Of a stretch of DNA of 5,016 bases, positions 1 to 4,607 are shown piece by piece; positions within the stretch are counted from its first letter, which is position 1; every line of letters begins with the position of its first letter. The notes under the pieces were generated by a model. The model had not been told where the DNA came from. It saw nothing but the letters and a program-made list of their open reading frames with translations, and searched no databases. Position numbers and translations under genes: made by a program. Location of the stretch: the NCBI GenBank assembly GCA_029883145.1, contig JAOUJR010000151.1, positions 1 to 5,016 on the forward strand, read 5' to 3'. This DNA comes from Nitrospirota bacterium. GTDB taxonomy: Bacteria; Nitrospirota; Thermodesulfovibrionia; Thermodesulfovibrionales; SM23-35.

Positions 1-144
1 AAAATAACTGCAGAATCCATTCTCGATATCTTCCTGAAGTCCGCATCACTTTGGGCATTGAAAAGGGTGCATAGTCCATAGAGAAATCCATAACAAAAAA
101 TGGTTAGATATTTTATCTCTCCCTCTGAAATAAATTATAAATAT
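1..144. other. Left edge, no supportable gene
   Basis: Short open stretches touch the left edge: one plus frame is open to a TAG at 79-81, another to a TAG at 72-74, and a minus frame from an ATG at 91-89 runs off the edge. None shows a recognisable motif or ribosome binding site, so I cannot say which, if any, is the end of a real gene. A small 5-bp hairpin (106-110 with 114-118) has no T-run after it on the plus strand. Confidence 0.3.
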
Positions 145-164
145 TTCCAATCTATTTTTTAATG

Positions 165-173
165 TGATACAAT
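165..173 (+). promoter_or_regulatory. Extended -10 promoter of the Cys3His mini-gene
   Basis: TG-A-TACAAT is a complete extended -10 element (TGnTATAAT type). The expected -35 position, near 145-150, holds only the weak hexamer TTCCAA, as is usual when an extended -10 is present. Transcription would start near 180, about 10 nt before the AGGAGG ribosome binding site at 191-196. The placement is seen in sequence; activity is inferred. Confidence 0.5.
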
Positions 174-200
174 CTATCTAAACTAAAATAAGGAGGGAAC

Positions 201-311
201 ATGGCAAAAGCAATGAAAGCAAAATGTGCTGCAAAAACCAAAGAAGGAAAGCAATGTAAGAATTCCGCAGCTGGGAAATCGAAATTCTGTGCATCTCACA
301 AGAAAAAATAG
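201..311 (+). CDS. 36-residue Cys3His zinc-knuckle-like mini-protein
   Basis: A very short, highly basic protein (start MAKAMKAKC, end SHKKK) preceded by a strong AGGAGGG at 191-197, 3-4 nt before the ATG, and by a good extended -10 promoter. Its core has Cys9, Cys19, Cys30 and His33 in the order C-x9-C-x10-C-x2-H, with T-K-E-G-K-Q-C and G-K-S-K-F-C-A-S-H segments. This layout matches, from memory, small DUF5763-type modules (C-x-A-x-T-x-x-G-x-x-C ... G-x-x-x-C-x-x-H) that occur alone or repeated in larger proteins and are thought to bind zinc. Here the whole protein is one module with lysine-rich tails, so nucleic-acid binding is a reasonable guess, not a demonstration. It appears monocistronic; no strong terminator follows. 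It is easily missed by length cut-offs. Coding status is supported by the RBS, the promoter and the spaced Cys/His pattern. Confidence 0.7.
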   Translation: MAKAMKAKCAAKTKEGKQCKNSAAGKSKFCASHKKK

Positions 312-596
312 TTGTAAACTGTAAAAGCATTTAAGAAAATTCTCAGAGGATAGAATTATCCATTAACAGCGTGTAAATTTAGATTCTACACGACAAGATA
401 TTTTTTTCTTTATCCCAACCAACATATTTCTCAGGGGTGCCAGACACTTATTGAGTTCTTCCTGAAAGAGTGATTTTTTATTTTCATCATATACTTCAAT
501 ATTTCATACTGAAATCAATAAGTTAAAGTATTCCTTCCCTTGCCATGGTCTGTTCAATTTCAGCGTTTAGTGATGTCTTAACAGTAAGAAGAAATC
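312..596. other. Non-coding spacer with two weak hairpins
   Basis: No convincing gene on either strand. GGATA-GAAT-TATCC (348-361) and CGTGTA...TACACG (370-375 with 387-392) can form hairpins just after the mini-gene. A run of seven Ts at 401-407 follows the second, but about 8 nt too far for a classic intrinsic terminator, so termination here is uncertain. A segment at 452-473 resembles 2505-2528, and GGTGCCAGACACTT starts at 437. Confidence 0.4.
452..473 (+). repeat. Short dispersed repeat, copy 1
   Basis: TGAGTTC-TTCCTGAAAGAGT here matches TGAGTTCCTTCCTGAAATAGT at 2505-2525 with one inserted base and one substitution. Both copies lie in gene-free DNA. Origin unknown; it may be a worn intergenic repeat or chance. 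Confidence 0.3.
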
Positions 597-620
597 TTGA
601 CATTGACATTGACATTGAAT
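597..620 (+). repeat. Tandem TTGACA hexamer array
   Basis: Three perfect head-to-tail copies of TTGACA (597-602, 603-608, 609-614) followed by a partial fourth, TTGAAT (615-620). The unit equals the sigma-70 -35 consensus, so this microsatellite is also a set of stacked -35 boxes. Copy number could change by slippage. Confidence 0.85.
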
Positions 621-638
621 AGAAACTTTATATATAGT
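609..638 (+). promoter_or_regulatory. Candidate promoter at tandem -35 boxes
   Basis: The third TTGACA (609-614) sits 18 nt before TATAGT (633-638), a five-of-six match to the -10 consensus; an alternative is TATATA at 631-636 with a 16-nt spacer. The predicted start is near 645, immediately before the hairpin at 655-678. It could drive a small RNA ending at 741, the prohibitin operon, or both. The elements are seen; use is inferred. Confidence 0.5.
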
Positions 639-644
639 TAAAAA

Positions 645-741
645 TAATAGAGGTCCAGAAATATTCGTATATTTCTGGAGGTTAAAAATAGCAGAATAGT
701 CGGGCCGCTATTCGAAAAAAAATTCGGAGAGCGGCTTTTTT
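645..741 (+). ncRNA. Candidate small RNA or 5' leader, about 95 nt
   Basis: Between the predicted start near 645 and the T-run at 736-741 there is no ORF with a ribosome binding site, but there are two clear hairpins. The first is a perfect 10-bp stem, 655-664 (CCAGAAATAT) with 669-678, closed by a 4-nt loop. The second is the terminator at 704-741. GTTAAAAATA occurs at 637-646 and again at 681-690, bracketing the first hairpin. Promoter, structured body and strong terminator in this order are the classic outline of a small RNA; equally it may be an attenuated leader of the prohibitin operon. I recognise no known riboswitch or sRNA family. The 5' end is approximate. Confidence 0.35.
704..741 (+). 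terminator. Intrinsic terminator 1
   Basis: GCCGCT (704-709) pairs with AGCGGC (730-735). The stem continues above a small internal mismatch as CGAA (713-716) with TTCG (723-726) around an A-rich loop. Six Ts follow directly (736-741). This is a textbook rho-independent terminator lying about 165 bp upstream of the prohibitin start. Confidence 0.8.
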
Positions 742-799
742 CTTGTAGCTAAATAATTTCCTACTAAAGACAAACTCTTCTATGTAAGGAGATATAACG

Positions 800-889
800 G
801 TGATGTCTTTAGACAGAAAAATGGCCGAGCTTCCAAAGGATGAACCTTTGGTAAGCTCGTTTTTTATAGTGTTAACATATCTCAAATGA
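800..889 (+). CDS. Possible short leader ORF containing terminator 2
   Basis: AAGGAG at 786-791 is followed, 8 nt later, by GTG (800) and immediately ATG (803). The frame reads 28 residues from the ATG (MSLDRKMAELPKDE near its N-terminus, ending LTYLK) to a TGA at 887-889, six bases before the AAGGAGG of the prohibitin gene. The second terminator hairpin (826-859) lies entirely inside this frame, so ribosomes translating it would melt the hairpin. That arrangement would suit translation-coupled attenuation, but there is no run of a regulatory amino acid and no similarity that I recognise. It may be only a chance open frame. Confidence 0.2.
   Translation: MMSLDRKMAELPKDEPLVSSFFIVLTYLK
826..865 (+). 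terminator. Intrinsic terminator 2
   Basis: A strong hairpin: CGAGCTT (826-832) with AAGCTCG (853-859), continuing as CCAAAGG (833-839) with CCTTTGG (845-851), one bulged T at 852 and loop ATGAA (840-844). Six Ts follow (860-865). It lies only about 42 bp upstream of the prohibitin ATG. It either ends an upstream transcript or acts as an attenuator in the operon leader. Confidence 0.8.
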
Positions 890-907
890 TCACGAAGGAG
901 GAAGCAT

Positions 908-1777
908 ATGGATGAGCGAGATGTCTATAGGGCAAAGGAGGCAACAAAGGCAGCAATGCAGTCTGCAATGAAGAAAGGCCCTTTGAGTTTAGTACTAATT
1001 ATTGTAGCAATTCTAGTAGTTTTCCTGTTTTTTAGACCATGGGTTCAGGTTGGTGCAGGTGAAAGAGGTGTTGTCCTCAATTTTGGTGCCGTTCAAGATA
1101 CGGTGTTGAATGAAGGACTACATTTCAGGATGCCTATAAGGCAGAAGGTTGCCATAATGGATGTCAAGGTACAGAAGGCAGTGACTGATGCCGCATCTGC
1201 CTCGTCCGATCTTCAGGATGTGACCTCATCAGTTGCACTTAACTATCATGTAGTACCTGATAAAGCAAATGTTGTCTATCAAACCCTTGGGGTAGAATTC
1301 AAGGAGCGTATTATAGACCCTGCAATACAAGAAGTAATGAAAGCTGTATCAGCCAGGTACACAGCAGAAGAACTTATAACAAAGAGAGCAGCAGTAAGCG
1401 AGGCCATGAGAGAAAACCTTGCTGAAAGACTCCTAGCATATAATATAGCAGTTGATGCGTTTTCTATTGTCTCATTCAGCTTCTCCAAAGTATTTACAGA
1501 GGCTATTGAGGCAAAGCAGACAGCAGAACAGCTTGCACTAAAGTCAAAGAGAGACCTGGAGAGGATAAAGATTGAGGCAGAGCAGAAGATTACAGCAGCA
1601 AAGGCAGAGGCAGAGTCATTGAGGTTGCAGAGAGCAAATATTTCACAGGATCTTATAGAGCTCAGAAAAGTAGAGGCCAATCTCAAGGCTATAGATAAAT
1701 GGAACGGAATCCTCCCACAGGTTACAGGTGGTGGAGCAGTACCATTTATTGGCGTAGGTGAGATACAGAAGAGATAA
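908..1777 (+). CDS. Prohibitin-family SPFH membrane scaffold protein
   Basis: A 289-residue protein of the prohibitin/HflK-HflC/stomatin (SPFH, Band 7) superfamily. Members form large ring- or cage-like assemblies on membranes and hold or restrain membrane proteases and other partners. Residues 1-24 are a short charged N-tail. Residues 25-42 form a single hydrophobic segment (SLVLIIVAILVVFLFF) followed by RPW. The SPFH domain runs from about 47 (VGAGERGVVLNFGAV) to about 205, with typical EGLHFRMP (69-76) and VSFSFSKVF (188-196). A long Ala/Glu/Lys-rich coiled coil fills about 197-265, and the C-terminus carries the prohibitin-like PQVTGGGAVPFI (270-281). Length is normal for the family. The start is fixed by AAGGAGG at 895-901, 6 nt before the ATG. 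The next gene begins within about 30 bp, suggesting one transcript. Two strong terminators lie upstream, so expression may depend on readthrough or on a promoter in the last 40 bp. Family assignment is firm; the partner is unknown. Confidence 0.93.
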   Translation: MDERDVYRAKEATKAAMQSAMKKGPLSLVLIIVAILVVFLFFRPWVQVGAGERGVVLNFGAVQDTVLNEGLHFRMPIRQKVAIMDVKVQKAVTDAASASSDLQDVTSSVALNYHVVPDKANVVYQTLGVEFKERIIDPAIQEVMKAVSARYTAEELITKRAAVSEAMRENLAERLLAYNIAVDAFSIVSFSFSKVFTEAIEAKQTAEQLALKSKRDLERIKIEAEQKITAAKAEAESLRLQRANISQDLIELRKVEANLKAIDKWNGILPQVTGGGAVPFIGVGEIQKR

Positions 1778-1808
1778 ATGAGTAATCATAAAAAAGTAGA
1801 GAATCCCA

Positions 1809-2081
1809 TTGTTTAGATATGTTATTCTGCTTACTATTGCAGGTATTGTGGGGAGCATTATAGCTATAAGAAAAGGGCGCAGACCGATATTGTGGTTTAT
1901 CCTATGTGCAATTGTTCCGTTACTTATTGCTGTTATTATTGTACTTCCACCTCTGGTATCTAAAGGATATACCAAAAAATGTCCCTACTGTGCAGAGATT
2001 ATTAAAGAAGATGCAAAATTTTGCAAACACTGTGGCAAGGAGCAACCTATAGATATGGTCAAGGTGTCTTCTGATCGCTAA
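1809..2081 (+). CDS. Small two-TM membrane protein with C-terminal zinc ribbon
   Basis: A 90-residue protein. Residues 4-20 and 27-47 are hydrophobic membrane segments separated by a basic turn (RKGRRP). A short linker leads to a zinc ribbon with Cys58-x2-Cys61 and Cys72-x2-Cys75 (KKCPYCAEIIKEDAKFC...HCG), of the zinc-ribbon type common on small bacterial membrane proteins. The ribbon should be cytoplasmic, perhaps contacting protein or nucleic-acid partners; function unknown. Start choice is awkward. An in-frame TAG at 1797-1799 leaves TTG at 1809 as the first possible start, with only a weak AGAG nearby. An ATG directly abutting the prohibitin stop (TAAATG, 1778) is in another frame and meets TAG at 1814-1816 after 12 codons. 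A frameshift near 1800-1812 joining the two is possible. It lies 31 bp after the prohibitin stop and is probably co-transcribed with it. Confidence 0.78.
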   Translation: MFRYVILLTIAGIVGSIIAIRKGRRPILWFILCAIVPLLIAVIIVLPPLVSKGYTKKCPYCAEIIKEDAKFCKHCGKEQPIDMVKVSSDR

Positions 2082-2092
2082 CTCTCCATCTC

Positions 2093-2122
2093 AACAATAT
2101 GGTATTCACAAAAAATATTGTT
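2093..2122 (+). other. 8-bp inverted repeat after the zinc-ribbon gene
   Basis: AACAATAT (2093-2100) and ATATTGTT (2115-2122) are perfect inverted repeats around a 14-nt A-rich loop, 12 bp past the zinc-ribbon stop. There is no T-run, so it is not a standard terminator; it could protect the 3' end of the operon message or be chance in AT-rich DNA. Confidence 0.3.
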
Positions 2123-2127
2123 ATATT

Positions 2128-2196
2128 ATTGATTACTTCCTCGTAGGAGCAGGGATTGTAGGACTTGGGCTTCTGAGGAAGAGATTCAGGAAATAG
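2128..2196 (+). pseudogene. Probable remnant of a PEP-CTERM anchor domain
   Basis: One frame reads FLVGAGIVGLGLLRKRFRK and then TAG (2194-2196). A Gly-rich hydrophobic stretch, then a basic R/K cluster at the very end, is the signature of the PEP-CTERM C-terminal anchor, which the family's exosortase processes in exopolysaccharide-producing Gram-negatives. The expected Val-Pro-Glu-Pro box is absent: the residues just before are IIDY. The frame is open only back to a TAG at 2050-2052, with no ATG and no ribosome binding site, so the body of the protein is missing. An intrinsic terminator follows 28 bp later, as would suit a real gene end. I infer a decayed 3' end of a PEP-CTERM gene; chance is the main alternative because the segment is short. 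Confidence 0.4.
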
Positions 2197-2223
2197 TCAA
2201 TCCGATTGTAAGCATATCAAGGG

Positions 2224-2249
2224 TAGAGTCACATGGCTCTGTCTTTTTT
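2224..2249 (+). terminator. Intrinsic terminator 3
   Basis: AGAGTC (2225-2230) pairs with GGCTCT (2235-2240), with one T-G wobble and loop ACAT, followed after GTC by six Ts (2244-2249). A modest terminator 28 bp past the PEP-CTERM-like stop; it probably ends the prohibitin/zinc-ribbon transcript as well. Confidence 0.6.
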
Positions 2250-2257
2250 GTTTCAAC

Positions 2258-2283
2258 ATTTATACCAGTAATCGTTAATATTC
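2258..2283 (+). repeat. 26-bp direct repeat flanking the kinase, left copy
   Basis: ATTTA, three variable bases, then CAGTAATCGTTAATATTC. The other copy is at 3717-3742, same orientation, differing at one base in the 18-bp core and at three bases in the variable part. The left copy starts 9 bases after the T-run of terminator 3. Confidence 0.6.
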
Positions 2284-2504
2284 AGACCTCCTTAAAAGCG
2301 AATACTTGTAGGTGTAACAAGTAAAATGGGGTCTCGACGACGAGCAAAGATTTCTTTCGCTCACTTTCTTCCTGTAGTCTTGCATCCATTGGCTTTCTTC
2401 AATTGAAAAGACTTCACATAGTAATTAACGTTTTCAAAAGTTCTGACTACTGTTGATTATCGCTTCAAATATTCACTTGTAGTCGTTACAACCCTACCCT
2501 TGTG

Positions 2505-2528
2505 TGAGTTCCTTCCTGAAATAGTAAT
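2505..2528 (+). repeat. Short dispersed repeat, copy 2
   Basis: TGAGTTCCTTCCTGAAATAGT matches 452-472 with one extra C and one substitution. It lies immediately upstream of the kinase promoter region. Same orientation as copy 1. Confidence 0.3.
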
Positions 2529-2552
2529 ATTAAAAATTGCAACAAATCGACC

Positions 2553-2583
2553 TTGACAACTGTGTACATTTATATTCTATATT
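2553..2583 (+). promoter_or_regulatory. Candidate promoter of the kinase gene
   Basis: A consensus TTGACA (2553-2558) lies 19 nt before TATATT (2578-2583), five of six matches to the -10 box; the spacer is slightly long. The predicted start near 2590 is downstream of the TTG at 2537 and upstream of the ATG at 2630, which argues that the ATG is the real kinase start. Confidence 0.45.
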
Positions 2584-2629
2584 ATATTTAAAAAAGAGTA
2601 AAAAATTAATACTCCCTTCATATAAAAAG

Positions 2630-3667
2630 ATGGAAAAACAACAAATATGTCAAACAATTACAAAAAACCTACCGATTGGTTTTACGGTATTAGATAAAAG
2701 TGGCTTGATTATTGATTTTAATGATACTGCTCAAAAAATAACTGGATATAAAAAAGAAGATATTTTAGGAAAATCTCATCTTGATATTTTCCATAGAACT
2801 TCTGACAAGAATGCATGTCCATTATTGTCACAAGTGATTGAATCACATGAACAATTAGAATCCATGGAAAGCACCATAAAGAGTAAAGATGGCAATACCC
2901 TTGTTTTGCTTATAACGGGAGTCCCAATACTTGATGATCAAGGCAATTTAATTGGAGGAGTAGAACTTTTTAGAGATATTACAGTAGTAAAAAAATTAGA
3001 AAGAGAAAGACAATATCTTCTTTCTTCCCTTGTTCATGATATGAAAAACCCTATTACTACATCATTAGGTTTCTTATCGAGGATTATGGCTGGCAAAGCA
3101 GATAAACATCAACAGAAAAACTATCTAGAGTTAATAACAGAAGAACTCCAAACAGTGGAACATTTGATAACAAACTTCCTCGATTTTGCGACAATGGAAG
3201 CAAGAGGAGTGAAATTAAAACCAGCTTCTTATAACATAGCTCATGCCATAAAAGAGCAGATAGAGAATATAAGCATTGTAGCAAGAGAAAAGAATATTCA
3301 AATAATAACTGAGTTTTCTGAAGATGAATTCCCTGAAATTATTGTTGATGGAGCCATGATAAATAGGGTTATAGTAAACCTATTAGATAACGCTATAAAA
3401 TTTACAAAAATCGGCGGAAAAGTAATTGTTAGACTTATAAATAGAGACAAAGAATTGCTGATAGAGGTGGAAGATACTGCTACTAGTATACCCAAATACC
3501 AGTTGCCGTATCTTTTTGAGCCATTTTATCGTGGAGTAAGGGATCAAAAAGGTTCTGGTCTCGGACTATTTATAGCAAAAACAATCATAGAGGCTCATGG
3601 TGGGAAAATCTTGGTTACCAGTCGAGATGATATAGGCAATGTCTTTGAATTTACACTTCCGAAATAG
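2630..3667 (+). CDS. Orphan PAS-domain sensor histidine kinase with altered G1 box
   Basis: A soluble-looking kinase of 345 residues from ATG 2630. The frame is open back to a TTG at 2537 (376 residues), but a promoter-like TTGACA/TATATT falls inside that extension and the first domain begins right after the ATG. Neither start has a good ribosome binding site. Domains: PAS about 8-120 (NLPIGFTVLDKSGLIIDFN, then a CPL at Cys63, ending FRDIT); HisKA with the H-box LVHDMKNP, phospho-acceptor His136; HATPase_c with N-box NLLDNAIKFT (Asn250, Asn254), F-box LFEPFYRG (296-302) and G2 box GSGLGL (308-313). The G1 box reads D282-T-A-T-S286 where the family normally has DxGxG: the Asp stays but both glycines are replaced. 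No transmembrane segment and no adjacent response regulator, so the partner is unknown. Base composition is visibly more AT-rich than the prohibitin gene, and a 26-bp direct repeat flanks the gene, hinting at separate ancestry. The kinase class is firm; activity is not. Confidence 0.9.
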   Translation: MEKQQICQTITKNLPIGFTVLDKSGLIIDFNDTAQKITGYKKEDILGKSHLDIFHRTSDKNACPLLSQVIESHEQLESMESTIKSKDGNTLVLLITGVPILDDQGNLIGGVELFRDITVVKKLERERQYLLSSLVHDMKNPITTSLGFLSRIMAGKADKHQQKNYLELITEELQTVEHLITNFLDFATMEARGVKLKPASYNIAHAIKEQIENISIVAREKNIQIITEFSEDEFPEIIVDGAMINRVIVNLLDNAIKFTKIGGKVIVRLINRDKELLIEVEDTATSIPKYQLPYLFEPFYRGVRDQKGSGLGLFIAKTIIEAHGGKILVTSRDDIGNVFEFTLPK

Positions 3668-3926
3668 CGCTTACCGATTTTAAGATCTACCAATTTTTAT
3701 AAAATGAGAACCACTAATTTAGGACAGTAATCATTAATATTCTATCCGTTAGATATTATTTATTTACAGAAGAAAGTCGCAGTTTATTAAGAAAATGAAT
3801 ATTACGGATTTGATGAAGAAATCAATAAAACAACGGACGGACTAAAATTCTCTGCTTGTAGGTGAACTAAACAGCGATTACTTCATGTAACATTCAACTC
3901 TAACAGTGGATTATTGAATTTTCTTG
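3668..3926. other. Gene-free spacer after the kinase
   Basis: No intrinsic terminator is visible after the kinase stop. It contains the right copy of the 26-bp repeat (3717-3742) and a second CTTGTAGGTG (3855-3864). A 16-codon frame from ATG 3795 has no ribosome binding site and no recognisable motif. Confidence 0.4.
3717..3742 (+). repeat. 26-bp direct repeat flanking the kinase, right copy
   Basis: ATTTA, three variable bases, then CAGTAATCATTAATATTC, 49 bp after the kinase stop. Matches 2258-2283 in 22 of 26 positions, in the same orientation. Confidence 0.6.
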
Positions 3927-3935
3927 TGATATGAT
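3927..3935 (+). promoter_or_regulatory. Extended -10 promoter of the LapA-domain gene
   Basis: TG-A-TATGAT is a full extended -10 element. The -35 position (near 3907-3912, TGGATT) is weak, as for the mini-gene promoter at 165. The start would be near 3942, giving a leader of about 20 nt before the ATG at 3963. Confidence 0.5.
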
Positions 3936-3962
3936 ATACCAATCCAATAAGAAAGGTGTTAT

Positions 3963-4265
3963 ATGCAATTTTTCCTTTTTTTGGCGTTGTTGATTGCTAT
4001 TGTACTCGTTCTATTTGCTGTTCAGAACTCAGCCATTGTATCGATCAGCTTTCTTACTTTCCATTTCGAGGGATCTCTTGCCTTTATTCTGGTAGTCGTG
4101 TTTGCATCAGGTTTTCTCTCGGGAATACTTATGTCTATACCTTCGATCTTAAGAAAAAGCTCTGCTTTACGGGAACAAAAAAGAATGGTAAGACAGCTTG
4201 AAGAAAGTATGATAAAGAACGCTGCCTCTCACGACCCAGGACAAGAAAAAGCAGAAACAAATTAA
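3963..4265 (+). CDS. LapA-domain (DUF1049-type) small membrane protein
   Basis: A 100-residue inner-membrane protein. Residues 2-20 are a hydrophobic segment, followed by the hallmark FAVQNS (18-23) and V-S-I-S-F-L (26-31). A second membrane segment spans about 38-58 (SLAFILVVVFASGFLSGIL), then SIPSILRK (58-65) and a charged, probably helical cytoplasmic tail (66-100). This matches the LapA domain family (PF06305); the Escherichia coli member, LapA/YciS, works with LapB in control of lipopolysaccharide assembly. No lapB-like gene is in the window, so that role is only possible; many family members are uncharacterised. The start is supported by AAAGG at 3952-3956, 6 nt before the ATG, and the extended -10 promoter at 3927. 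It seems monocistronic; I see no clear terminator after it. Confidence 0.85.
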   Translation: MQFFLFLALLIAIVLVLFAVQNSAIVSISFLTFHFEGSLAFILVVVFASGFLSGILMSIPSILRKSSALREQKRMVRQLEESMIKNAASHDPGQEKAETN

Positions 4266-4607
4266 GTCCGACATATCCGCATATTTCAAATTCTTTCTAT
4301 AATTAATAGTTTAACGATTCTTATGAAATTTTTTAGTAGTAGATGCCCTGTCAACAGATTTTGGGTTAACACCTGGAGGCGACACGCACTTCTAAGCATG
4401 CGAAACGTTAATTGCACATTTCACTTTATAATTCTCAAAATGTCGTCTTATTGAAATTGTTTAGTTGTAGCATAAATGCTAAGTAGAAGGTGAAGTTATC
4501 AACAATATCGTTTTAAATCCTTCACTACCGACCCATAAATAAATCACCAAAAGGGTCCAGTCTCCAAACATAACATAAGAATCACTTTATGATAATAATC
4601 ATATTTC
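4266..4607. other. Gene-free spacer before the transposase stub
   Basis: No ORF with a start signal on either strand. Small inverted repeats occur at 4468-4481 (TAGCAT-AA-ATGCTA) and 4588-4603 (TATGAT-AATA-ATCATA). Neither is followed by a T-run. AATTAACGTTT, found at 2422-2435, appears here in inverted orientation near 4405-4416. Nothing else can be supported. Confidence 0.4.

Larger units (their letters stand above)
2250..2552. other. Gene-free spacer before the kinase
   Basis: No ORF with a start signal on either strand. It contains copy 1 of the 26-bp repeat (2258-2283), a small hairpin ACTTGT...ACAAGT (2304-2309 with 2317-2322), and copy 2 of the short repeat first seen at 452. CTTGTAGGTG in the hairpin loop region (2305-2314) recurs at 3855-3864 beyond the kinase. 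The spacer reads as decayed DNA with shared short repeats rather than a working locus. Confidence 0.4.

Noticed and set aside
1..91. Minus-strand frame starting at an ATG (91-89) and open to the left edge
   Set aside because: No ribosome binding site and no recognisable motif; competing plus-strand frames are equally open.
370..407. Hairpin CGTGTA...TACACG with a downstream T-run as a terminator for the mini-gene
   Set aside because: The T-run starts about 8 nt after a short 6-bp stem with an 11-nt loop, which is outside the usual intrinsic terminator geometry; kept only as a weak hairpin in the spacer entry.
523..615. Minus-strand 30-codon frame beginning with Met-Ser repeats from the hexamer array
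   Set aside because: No ribosome binding site; the start is made of microsatellite, and the rest is too short to assign.
597..690. CRISPR-like reading of the repeats
   Set aside because: Hexamer tandem units without spacers and two 10-bp copies 44 bp apart do not form a repeat-spacer array.
682..885. Minus-strand open frame of 67 codons over the two terminators
   Set aside because: It is a read-through of the hairpin and T/A-rich DNA of terminators 1 and 2, has no ribosome binding site and shows no family character.
1279..1975. Two minus-strand open frames (1279-1686 and 1643-1975) opposite the prohibitin and zinc-ribbon genes
   Set aside because: They are shadows of well-supported plus-strand genes; composition is Ser/Ile/Leu-rich and no start signals are present.
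3084..3495. Minus-strand frames inside the kinase gene
   Set aside because: Antisense to conserved HisKA/HATPase sequence, with no ribosome binding sites.
3795..3845. 16-codon plus-strand frame in the spacer after the kinase
   Set aside because: No ribosome binding site or recognisable sequence; within chance for AT-rich spacer DNA.
3956..4201. Plus-strand frame overlapping the LapA-domain gene
   Set aside because: Out-of-frame shadow; the LapA frame has the family motif and the ribosome binding site.
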